Below are positions 7,652-14,130 of a DNA stretch of 14,130 bases, piece by piece. The DNA is taken from NCBI GenBank assembly GCA_905215095.1, contig CAJMOL010000016.1, positions 1-14,130 on the forward strand, written 5' to 3'. The notes beneath the pieces are model-generated. The model did no database searches. It was not told where the DNA came from and was given only the letters and a program-made list of their open reading frames with translations. Within the stretch, counting starts at the first letter, position 1, and every line of letters begins with the position of its first letter. The DNA is from an uncultured bacterium (GTDB lineage: Bacteria; Actinomycetota; Coriobacteriia; Coriobacteriales; Coriobacteriaceae). Position numbers and translations under genes: made by a program.

Positions 7652-7734
7652 TCTCAAAAATGAGACACGCCGTTGGCGAAAATGAGACACGTGATATCGG
7701 GCATCGGATGTATCATTTGCAAAAATGAGTCCAC
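7652..7734 (+). repeat. Three AAAATGAG direct repeats in front of the surface-protein gene
   Basis: AAAATGAGACACG occurs at 7657-7669 and identically at 7679-7691. A related AAAATGAGTCCAC lies at 7722-7734, giving spacings of 22 and 43 bases (about two and four helical turns). The first copy also forms a small dyad, TCTCA-AAAA-TGAGA (7652-7665). TATCAT at 7711-7716 is a possible -10 box, but I find no matching -35. The location just upstream of the start codon at 7761 suggests operator sites. They could instead be a remnant of a mobile-element end. Confidence 0.5.
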
Positions 7735-7750
7735 TCCACTCGAATAAAGC

Positions 7751-7754
7751 GAGG
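7751..7754 (+). promoter_or_regulatory. Ribosome binding site that fixes the surface-protein start at 7761
   Basis: GAGG at 7751-7754 lies six bases before the ATG at 7761. The in-frame ATG at 7725 has no purine-rich site upstream, and its product would put 12 extra polar residues ahead of the signal peptide. The 7761 start gives a normal signal peptide. Confidence 0.7.
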
Positions 7755-7760
7755 TCCCTC

Positions 7761-10700
7761 ATGTACGTTCCACACCCCCGTATCCGTAGGCTGTCGAAAA
7801 TCCCGCTTGTTGGGACGGCGGCGCTTGCTGCGTTGATCGCCACGAGCGTCGCCTGCTTCACGGCCACGCCCCAGGTTGCCCAGGCGGCAGACGCGCCCGC
7901 AATCACCGATATGACCGAGCAGGATTATCAAGCCCTGGGTCTGGGCACGAGCGAGGACATTCCGGCCGATACCGTTGGCCCCTATTCCACTGATACCCCC
8001 ACGACGTTTGCCACGCGCAGCGAGGTCTATATGGCAGCTAACGGTAGCCATGGCAATCGCTACACTCTGCGCGACAAGCTCGAGAACGTCGAGCGCGGTG
8101 ACATTGGCGGCAGCAGCAAACTCACCGATGGCTATGGAAGTGTGTGGGGCGCCGCAAAGTTCTGGCAAAACGTCAACAACTTCGATACGAACAGCGATCT
8201 CTACAAGCATAGCGACTACGGTGGCGGCACCTGGTCGTACCTAAGCAACAATGAGTCCTCAACAGTACTCGCCAACGACAACAACGGTTTCTCGGGCATT
8301 CACGCCACGAGTGTTGAGTTCTGCAGCGACGCCAGCACGGGCAAAAAGAGCCGCGTTGCCGAGCTCCGTGCCTACGGCGACAGTTCCTCCACGACGATTG
8401 ACGGCAAGTCATACGCCGGAAAGGTTGAGCTGGTCCTCTACTCGTTTAGCAACGGGCGTACGCGCACTCTCGACACACACCTGCCGGTGACGGTCAACAC
8501 TAATATGATGTACGAAGGCCGTTTTAAGTACCTGGATGCCGGTTACCTGCAAGAGCACGACGCCGTCTTTGATGTCGAGGCGGGCGATGTCGATGGCGAC
8601 GGCGTCGACGAGCTTTTTGTCTACGCGGGCTGCTATGTCGACGAGAACGGCGTGCGCAAGGCTGTAGTCGACATGTATGACTTGGAGGGCGGCAACTGGA
8701 AGCAAAGCGTCGTCAAGATCGATGCCGGTAACGCCGCGGACTACACCACGCACAACAAGGGCGGGAACGACTCCTGGACGCAGCTTCAGTCAGCTCCTGT
8801 CGTTTCGCTAGCGGCCGGCGACCTCGATCGCGATTTTTGCGATGACCTCGCCATCGTGGTCTCGGCACCCTACGGCAAGAAGAATATTGATAAGTCGACG
8901 CATTGCGAGCTGTTTTCGTGGGATGCATCCAAGGGTGCGCTCGTCCATGTCGATGCTCTGGGCGACGCGGGCGCAATCTCCCTCTCCGCGAACGGCAAGA
9001 CCATGGTCGCTGCGAATGCGACGTTCGGCACGTTTGCCGCCTACGATGAAGAAGGAAAGAAGACGGGTGAAACCGTCACGGGCCTTATTCTTGCGGGCTA
9101 TGACTGGCAACGCAGCGCTTTTGATTACGGCGCTTCTGACGGCAGCAAGGGGCTGTACGGCGCGCTGTACCGCTACGCGTATTTTGACTCGGAGTCTGGC
9201 GAGTTCAAGCTTTCCGATTGCAAGGAATACAGAGACGGGCTCCTCGCCTCCTATGGGCTGATGCATGTGCCCAACAGCGCATGGAAGGATAGCGCTCAGG
9301 ATAAGCGCTATCCGTGCACCTTGGCGCCTATTGCCCTTGCCACTGCCAACCTTGACGGCCTGTCCGAGCAGCTGGCGGTCGACGAGGTGCTCGTGGGCGG
9401 CGATGTGTTCCGCGACTTTGCCTGCAACACGGCACAGAGCGGGGCTCAGGGCTTGGGGTCCATGGTCGGAACCATGAGCATGAGCGGTCAGCAATACAAC
9501 AGCAGCAACAAGCATGACCACAAGGGTATAGAGCAGGTGTGGATCAGCGACGTCAAGGCGGGCAGCGTCTCGGGTTCGGACCGCTATAACGAGAGCTTTA
9601 TCGCTGTGGTGGGCAAGCACCGCGACGAGGACCTGCGCAAGAACGATGACTACTATTGGATGACCGCCTCGCATTTTTCGCTCGACGAGAACGGAAAGGT
9701 GCGCCGCGGCGAGGAGCAGGTGATTAGCGAGAGCAACCGTCGCGGCACTACCTACGGCACATTTATCTCGCTCGCGCTGCCCGATGTCGACAACGACAGC
9801 GTCAAGATCACGTACAAGGACCGCTACAAGGTCTATACCAACCCGCGCGTGCTTGCCGTGCTGCAGGATGCGCCCTATGTTGAGGATCTGGAGCAGGCAT
9901 ACGGCTATCTGGTGTTGGGCGGCACGTCATACGGAGAGGAAAAGGGCACGGGGACATCCCAGGGCTATACCATTGGCGCCGAGTTGGGCGTTGCCGTCGA
10001 GGTGCAGACCGGTCCGCCCCTGGTCGCGATGAATGCTTCAGTCGATTTTGCCGCCGAGGGATGCTATGACTACCGGAGCGAGCGCACGGTCAGCGCAAGC
10101 GTAAGCTATGAGTCGCATGCCGGCGAGGGTGACAAGGCCGTGCTCTACACGATTCCGATGGTCTATTACGAGTATGAGATCGAAAATGAGGAAACTGGTG
10201 GCAAGGGCGTGATGGCGGCGCCCGTGTCGCTCGGCGCGCAGACCTCGGTCGTTAATGTCGAGGCCTATGACCGCATTGCCAAACAGCACAATATGACGCC
10301 GCTCAGCTACTTTTTGACCAACCGGTCGGGAGAACCCGGAACCTATCAAACGACGCTCAACGGCGAGACTCCCGTTGGGGATTCCTTTGGCCTGGGCAAG
10401 CCTGGCGTAACGCGCGCCTACACGCACGATGGGTTTAACGGCGCCGCCGCGCAGTCGGGGGCGAGCATTGAGCAGACCATCGAAGTCGAGGAGGGCAAGG
10501 AGCAGGAGCTCGAGCTCGGCTTGACGCTGAACGGCAGCGTTGTCATGGGCGCGAAGCTCGCAAAGCACGAGTTGTTTGGCGGCCTGTGCTTTGGTGCCAA
10601 CGCCGGCTTTACTACGGGTAACTCCTCGAGTGAATCGACCGAATACGGCGGCACCGTCGACAACCTGCCCGAGGCCGCGCAGGGCAAGTACGGTTTTGTG

Positions 10701-11849
10701 TGGCGTCTGGGCGTCAACGCGGTGGATGTCGACAAGTTCGAGGCAGACTCGGGCGACAAGCTCGGCACCAAGGACACCGACCAGTTCTGGATCGTGGGCT
10801 ATGACGTTAAGGACGTCGAGATGCCCGACGCGCCGGCCGTGACGGGCTTTACGGCAAACGCCGTCGATTCGACCAGCGTTACGTTTAGCTGGGACGATGT
10901 ACTCGCAAACAAGAGTGGCTTTAGCTACGGCGTGGGCATGCTGCAGAGCAATGCGGCGGATGCGGTCGTCAATAGCTGGAAGATTGCCGACAACACGCAG
11001 ACCTCGCTCAAGTGGGATGGGCTGCAGCCCAATACGGAGTATCGATTCGCCATCGCCGCCGTTAAGAATGGATCCACGACCGAAACAGGTATTCGCTCGG
11101 CAATCATCACGGTCAAGACCATGCCCGATGGCATGACGATGACCGTGAGCGGACCTGCGGCGGATGCTGCGGAGGGGTCGGATCTTGGATACGACTCTTC
11201 GGTTGAGCGCGCGGCGGGAAGCCACCTGACGCTCTCGGCGATTGGCCATGTGAAGCAACTCGGTGCCGACGATAGCGAAACAGGGCTGGCACCGACCTAT
11301 ATGTGGTACCGCAAGGGCCGCGGCGAGACAGAGTTTAAGCTCGTGGGTGCCGATGGCAACCTCGCGGCTGGAACGGCCTCAAAGCTCGAGATTGACCTGA
11401 CCGCAGACGATGACGGTGCGCAGTATTACTGCCACGTGGGATACAACGACGTGGGCCTCGACACCGGCACGACGCTCGTGAATATCGAGGCCGAGGAGAC
11501 GGCGCCCACAACGGTGAACGCCACCCCGATCCGCACGCGCCGCCTGTTCTCACAGGCAAGTGCGGGCGCCAAGAAGTTCCTGGACCATACGCTGGTAAAC
11601 ACCGCCGGCCCAACCGATTCCGAAGGCTCAAAGGACCCCGAGGCTCCTGAGACCCCGACGAACCCGGACAAGCCCAAGTCCGACAACGGAGCTAAGACCG
11701 ACACCAAGGTCAAGACTACGACCACAGCGAAGAACCTCGCAAACACCGGCGACCAAACATTCGCCCTAGTCGCCACCGCAGCAGCAGCGGGAGCAACGCT
11801 CGTAGTGATAGCCCTCATCATGCTGATCAAGCGCCGCAAGACCCACTAG
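7761..11849 (+). CDS. Large secreted surface protein with FG-GAP-like, Fn3 and Ig-like regions and an LAXTG sortase signal
   Basis: This 1362-residue protein starts with a signal peptide: basic PHPRIRRLSK, a hydrophobic core to about 36, and a likely cut after VAQA at 42. The mature N-terminal half contains acidic D-x-D-x-D segments typical of FG-GAP/VCBS calcium loops: DVDGDGVDE at 276-284, DLDRDFCDD at 354-362, and DVDNDS at 675-680. A beta-rich, glycine-rich region follows (about 715-1015). Then come a fibronectin type III-like domain (about 1021-1120) and an Ig-like domain ending in QYYCHVGYNDVG (to about 1244). A proline- and lysine-rich wall-spanning stretch precedes NLANTGD (LANTG at 1326-1330), a hydrophobic helix and the tail KRRKTH. 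LAXTG is the known signal of class E sortases, so covalent attachment to peptidoglycan is expected. A role in adhesion or ligand binding is an inference. The gene stands alone between its own leader and terminator. Confidence 0.85.
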   Translation: MYVPHPRIRRLSKIPLVGTAALAALIATSVACFTATPQVAQAADAPAITDMTEQDYQALGLGTSEDIPADTVGPYSTDTPTTFATRSEVYMAANGSHGNRYTLRDKLENVERGDIGGSSKLTDGYGSVWGAAKFWQNVNNFDTNSDLYKHSDYGGGTWSYLSNNESSTVLANDNNGFSGIHATSVEFCSDASTGKKSRVAELRAYGDSSSTTIDGKSYAGKVELVLYSFSNGRTRTLDTHLPVTVNTNMMYEGRFKYLDAGYLQEHDAVFDVEAGDVDGDGVDELFVYAGCYVDENGVRKAVVDMYDLEGGNWKQSVVKIDAGNAADYTTHNKGGNDSWTQLQSAPVVSLAAGDLDRDFCDDLAIVVSAPYGKKNIDKSTHCELFSWDASKGALVHVDALGDAGAISLSANGKTMVAANATFGTFAAYDEEGKKTGETVTGLILAGYDWQRSAFDYGASDGSKGLYGALYRYAYFDSESGEFKLSDCKEYRDGLLASYGLMHVPNSAWKDSAQDKRYPCTLAPIALATANLDGLSEQLAVDEVLVGGDVFRDFACNTAQSGAQGLGSMVGTMSMSGQQYNSSNKHDHKGIEQVWISDVKAGSVSGSDRYNESFIAVVGKHRDEDLRKNDDYYWMTASHFSLDENGKVRRGEEQVISESNRRGTTYGTFISLALPDVDNDSVKITYKDRYKVYTNPRVLAVLQDAPYVEDLEQAYGYLVLGGTSYGEEKGTGTSQGYTIGAELGVAVEVQTGPPLVAMNASVDFAAEGCYDYRSERTVSASVSYESHAGEGDKAVLYTIPMVYYEYEIENEETGGKGVMAAPVSLGAQTSVVNVEAYDRIAKQHNMTPLSYFLTNRSGEPGTYQTTLNGETPVGDSFGLGKPGVTRAYTHDGFNGAAAQSGASIEQTIEVEEGKEQELELGLTLNGSVVMGAKLAKHELFGGLCFGANAGFTTGNSSSESTEYGGTVDNLPEAAQGKYGFVWRLGVNAVDVDKFEADSGDKLGTKDTDQFWIVGYDVKDVEMPDAPAVTGFTANAVDSTSVTFSWDDVLANKSGFSYGVGMLQSNAADAVVNSWKIADNTQTSLKWDGLQPNTEYRFAIAAVKNGSTTETGIRSAIITVKTMPDGMTMTVSGPAADAAEGSDLGYDSSVERAAGSHLTLSAIGHVKQLGADDSETGLAPTYMWYRKGRGETEFKLVGADGNLAAGTASKLEIDLTADDDGAQYYCHVGYNDVGLDTGTTLVNIEAEETAPTTVNATPIRTRRLFSQASAGAKKFLDHTLVNTAGPTDSEGSKDPEAPETPTNPDKPKSDNGAKTDTKVKTTTTAKNLANTGDQTFALVATAAAAGATLVVIALIMLIKRRKTH

Positions 11850-11875
11850 TAGCCAGTCGAACATATCGACAACCC

Positions 11876-11914
11876 AAAAACCCGGGTAGCCAAAAAACAG
11901 GCCACCCGGGTTTT
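11876..11914 (+). terminator. Terminator of the surface-protein gene, possibly bidirectional
   Basis: CCCGGGT (11881-11887) pairs with ACCCGGG (11904-11910). Past one mismatch, GCC (11889-11891) pairs with GGC (11900-11902), closing an A-rich loop. TTTT follows at 11911-11914, and AAAAA precedes at 11876-11880, so the same stem would also terminate minus-strand transcripts. It lies 27 bases after the stop codon. Confidence 0.88.
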
Positions 11915-11938
11915 CTGTTGAGTGGAGACTCCGCAAGC

Positions 11939-12068
11939 GGAAACTGCATCCCACAATTAGCGCCCGGAACGGGACACATTTTCCGTCAAGCCCTCATCCG
12001 GAAAATCCATCCCAGTTTGAGCGGAAACTGCATCCCATTCCAGACAAGAATTCCGGGACACACTTTCC
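11939..12068. repeat. Short, rearranged copy of the alternating inverted-repeat array
   Basis: Five half-sites of the GGGAYGCANTTTCC family are present: reverse at 11939-11952, forward at 11971-11984, reverse at 12000-12013, reverse at 12023-12036, and forward at 12055-12068. Both reverse-to-forward spacers (11953-11970 and 12037-12054) are exactly 18 bases, and the forward-to-reverse spacer is 15, as in the upstream array. Two reverse half-sites follow each other at a 23-base offset instead of 62, so one forward half-site and its surroundings (39 bp) appear to have been lost. Confidence 0.88.
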
Positions 12069-12074
12069 GCAAAC

Positions 12075-12137
12075 AAAGAAGGCCACATAACGTGGCCTTC
12101 GTCTTGCGCAGGACTGTCCGAGCAGGGAACCTTATAT
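12075..12137 (-). terminator. Terminator element of the LtaS-type gene (copy 2, inverted)
   Basis: On the minus strand this reads as the same 62-63-base element that ends the acpS operon: ATATAAGG, a CCTGCTC block, the near-palindrome GTCCTGCGCAAGAC, and the stem GAAGGCCAC/GTGGCCTTC (plus-strand 12078-12086 and 12092-12100) followed by T residues. It begins 39 bases after the stop codon of the LtaS-type gene, which it should terminate. A further pairing, CTGTCCG (12114-12120) with CGGACAG (12147-12153), encloses the 5' part of the element in this copy only. Confidence 0.78.
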
Positions 12138-12176
12138 GCCTCCGCCCGGACAGACGTTTCAGTTATGAGTGACCCG

Positions 12177-14130
12177 CTACTTGATCTTGGTCGTACCCGG
12201 TGCCAGGTTGGGGTCGGTTTCGTTGGCCTCGGTCTGGAAGTGCTCGGTGTACACGTTCTTGCCGTCGCGGAACATCTCGTAGTACTGCATCTTGGCGTAA
12301 TCCTCGCGCGCCTTGGTGGCGGCTGCGGCAGCGGCGTCGTCGCCGGTGACGTTGGAGGAGAGCGCCCAGCGCAGGCTGGCGTCCTCGTAGCCGACGGAGT
12401 TGATGGCGGGCAGCGACTCGCGCAGCGTCATGTGCGCCTTCTGGTAGTCGGTCAGCGGTGCGCCGATCAGCTGCATCAGCTGGGTGGACAGGTAGTTGGT
12501 GGACAGGTCGTCGACCTCACTCGTCTGGTCGCAGCCGGCAACGTCGTAGTTGGCCCAGATGATGTAGTCGGTCTGCCACAGACGTTCCTGGTGGGTGGCG
12601 TCGTCCTCGCCGGTAAACCACTTATCGTTGAACTTGGACGGGAAGAACGGCTGGTGGTCGCCCCAGAACACCACGACCACCTTACGGTCGAGCTTGCTCA
12701 GGGCGTTGAGGAAGTAGCGCAGCGCCTGGTCGGACTGCTCGATGCACGAGACGTACTCGTCGACATCGGAGAGCGTGCCGTCCTCGACGGTCTTGGCGTC
12801 CAGATCGGTCGTGTCGATGTTCAGGTGCATCTGCTTGTCGACCGGCAGCAGGCCCGTGTCGTAGCCCGAGTGGTTCTGCATGGTTACGTCGAAGATAAAC
12901 TGCGGATCGGCGTTCTGATCGAGCAGCTCAAGAATCTTGTCATAGGTAGCCTGGTCGGTCACCATGCCGCGCAGGGTGTCGGTTCCCTGGAAATCGTTGA
13001 TGGACAGGAACTGGTCAAAGCCAAAGTCCTTGTAGACGTTCTCGCGGTTCCAGTTGGTGGCGTGGTTGGGGTGCATGGCCGTGGTGGAATATCCGAGCGA
13101 CTTGAACTGCTCTGCCAGGTTCCCGGTCGTTTCCATGTTGTAGATGGTGTAGGGGTACACGCCCGAGCCCAGGTTGGCCATGGAGTTGCCGGTCATAAAC
13201 TCAAATTCGGTATTGGCGGTACCGCCGCCGTAGGCGCTCACATAGAGCTTGCCGCGGCTGAGGCAGTTGGACAGGTTCTTAAAGTACTGCGGGCCTTCGT
13301 AGCCGGCGCGCATGTTCTGGTAGATCGAAAGATCCGAGAAGGTCTCGTTCATGATGGCGATGACCGTGGGCTTCTCGCTGTCGAACTGCTCCTTTGCGGC
13401 GGCGCGCTCGTCGCTCTTGGCTGCGTCGGACTTGTCGTAGGCCTTGGCGTACTTTTTGAGCGTGGCCTTGGCATCGTCGACGGAGTAGTCGGCGGGTTTG
13501 GGCGGCTTGATGGACTGCGCTGCGCTAATGAAAGCGGGCAGGTAGCCCTCGCGCCAGTAGCTCTCGAGCGGGCGCCAGGTGTAGACGGTGATGCCGAGGG
13601 TGTTGTAGTAGTCGATGAGCGTGACGTGTGCGGTCACACCGCCCAGGCACAGCACGGCGACGAGCAGGTTGGTGAGCAGCATGCGCTTGGCGTTGGCGGC
13701 ACCCTTCTGGCGATGCGGTGCCACCAGGCCGGCGTACTCGCACAGCAGCATGGCGATGGCGGTAAAGCCCATGGACAGCACGCAGAACAGCGAGATGGAG
13801 AAGGTGTAGCCGGTGCCGGCGACCGCGGCGGCGGTGGAGATGGCCGAAAGGTCGCCCGGCTGGATGGGCATGGATTTAAACGTGATGACGAAGAACTCGG
13901 CAATGCCCAGGACAAAGAGGGCAAAGGCCAGGACCGCGGGAGCTGCGCCGTGGCGCTGGAACAGGAAGAACAGGCCGGTCATGAGCGTGGTGATGATGGC
14001 CCACTCGAGCAGGATGCACAGGGGGTAGACCCAGGTAAAGTCGTGGTTGGACGAGACTTCCATGCCCAGCAGCGCAAAGACACCGGCGAGCAGCAGGCAC
14101 AAGACGGCGGCGACGAGCGGGCGGCCCACA
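12177..14130 (-). CDS. LtaS-type membrane sulfatase-fold phosphoglycerol transferase, 5' end outside the window
   Basis: At least 650 residues are visible, and the frame runs off the right edge, so the start is not seen; the GTG at 14129 is probably internal. The visible N-terminus has about five membrane segments (near 5-24, 32-57, 62-84, 109-130 and 150-171). An extracellular sulfatase-like domain follows from about 253. It carries VIAIMNETFSD (256-266, with E262 as a metal ligand), the catalytic threonine T304 in AYGGGTANTEFEFMTGNS, HPNHATNWNRENVYKDFGFD (353-372), TMQNH (416-420) and GDHQPF (490-495, with D491 and H492 as metal ligands). This is the layout of lipoteichoic acid synthase and related enzymes that polymerise or transfer glycerol-phosphate from phosphatidylglycerol. 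Whether it makes true LTA or decorates another glycolipid cannot be told. It is convergent with the surface-protein gene. Confidence 0.9.
   Translation of the reverse strand, partial: VGRPLVAAVLCLLLAGVFALLGMEVSSNHDFTWVYPLCILLEWAIITTLMTGLFFLFQRHGAAPAVLAFALFVLGIAEFFVITFKSMPIQPGDLSAISTAAAVAGTGYTFSISLFCVLSMGFTAIAMLLCEYAGLVAPHRQKGAANAKRMLLTNLLVAVLCLGGVTAHVTLIDYYNTLGITVYTWRPLESYWREGYLPAFISAAQSIKPPKPADYSVDDAKATLKKYAKAYDKSDAAKSDERAAAKEQFDSEKPTVIAIMNETFSDLSIYQNMRAGYEGPQYFKNLSNCLSRGKLYVSAYGGGTANTEFEFMTGNSMANLGSGVYPYTIYNMETTGNLAEQFKSLGYSTTAMHPNHATNWNRENVYKDFGFDQFLSINDFQGTDTLRGMVTDQATYDKILELLDQNADPQFIFDVTMQNHSGYDTGLLPVDKQMHLNIDTTDLDAKTVEDGTLSDVDEYVSCIEQSDQALRYFLNALSKLDRKVVVVFWGDHQPFFPSKFNDKWFTGEDDATHQERLWQTDYIIWANYDVAGCDQTSEVDDLSTNYLSTQLMQLIGAPLTDYQKAHMTLRESLPAINSVGYEDASLRWALSSNVTGDDAAAAAATKAREDYAKMQYYEMFRDGKNVYTEHFQTEANETDPNLAPGTTKIK

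Larger units (their letters stand above)
6987..7760. other. Gene-free 774-base stretch between tsaBD and the surface-protein gene
   Basis: No convincing gene is present. From left to right it holds the hairpin and terminator of the operon (7004-7082), about 108 bases with little structure (7083-7190), the 62-bp-period palindrome array (7191-7637), and three AAAATGAG direct repeats next to the surface gene (7657-7734). Within 7083-7190 I see only a short dyad, CGTCC-GGAA-GGACG, near 7121. Open frames of 100-170 codons cross the array on both strands, but they are artefacts of the repeats. Confidence 0.8.
11850..12176. other. Gene-free 327-base stretch between the convergent surface-protein and LtaS-type genes
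   Basis: It contains no plausible gene. It holds the surface gene's terminator (11876-11914), a short rearranged copy of the palindrome array (11939-12068), and the inverted second copy of the operon terminator element (12075-12137). The last 39 bases before the LtaS-type stop codon contain CGGACAG (12147-12153), which can pair with CTGTCCG (12114-12120). Confidence 0.8.

Noticed and set aside
7170..7685. A 171-codon open frame across the palindrome array on the plus strand, and others on the minus strand
   Set aside because: The frames arise from a 62-base repeat, which shifts phase by two bases each unit. The products show only Cys/Pro/Ser-rich repeat translations, there is no ribosome binding site, and both strands are open equally.
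7848..7860. A lipoprotein signal (cysteine after TSVA) in the surface protein
   Set aside because: The -3 residue is serine rather than leucine or a similar aliphatic, so the lipobox is poor. A clean AxA cleavage site follows at VAQA, and a sortase signal exists at the other end.
10038..11258. Long minus-strand open frame (406 codons) opposite the surface-protein gene
   Set aside because: It is an antisense shadow of a high-GC gene. The plus-strand frame has a signal peptide, domains and a sortase signal, while the antisense product has no recognisable motif.
7004..12153. A transposon carrying the surface-protein gene
   Set aside because: No transposase gene or target-site duplication is visible between the inverted elements. 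Each element ends in a terminator placed right after a flanking gene's stop codon, which explains the inversion without transposition.

Overview
The window looks like a chromosomal segment of a high-GC Gram-positive gut actinobacterium, most likely a Coriobacteriia member close to Collinsella. This is inferred from three things: a TsaB-RimI-TsaD triple fusion, an LAXTG-type sortase signal on a large surface protein, and overall codon use. No rRNA or other taxonomic marker is present.

Layout. Positions 1-60 hold the terminator of an upstream gene outside the window. A candidate promoter (104-133) leads into a tight plus-strand operon of six genes (163-6986): acpS (holo-ACP synthase), nnrD/nnrE (NAD(P)HX repair), alr (alanine racemase), a family 4 uracil-DNA glycosylase, tsaE, and a 794-residue TsaB-RimI-TsaD fusion. 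Junctions range from a 14-base overlap to a 12-base gap. The operon ends in a structured 3' region with a terminator (7004-7082). A 0.77-kb gene-free stretch follows. It contains an unusually regular array of alternating inverted repeats with a 62-bp period (7191-7637), then three short direct repeats, then a 1362-residue secreted, probably sortase-anchored surface protein (7761-11849). That gene has its own terminator (11876-11914), followed by a shorter, rearranged array of the same repeats (11939-12068). Next comes a second, inverted copy of the 62-63-base terminator element (12075-12137). Finally there is a convergent minus-strand gene for an LtaS-type phosphoglycerol transferase, cut by the right edge (12177-14130).

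How the parts relate. The operon is housekeeping: fatty-acid carrier activation, nicotinamide cofactor repair, D-alanine supply for peptidoglycan, DNA repair, and tRNA t6A37 synthesis, with TsaE, TsaB and TsaD encoded side by side. The right half is about the cell envelope: a wall-anchored protein beside an enzyme of lipoteichoic-acid type. The most unusual feature is non-coding. The surface gene is bracketed on both sides by [terminator element + alternating palindrome array], with the two terminator elements in inverted orientation. The array's half-sites lie about 31 bp (roughly three helical turns) apart. I do not recognise it as a described repeat family.
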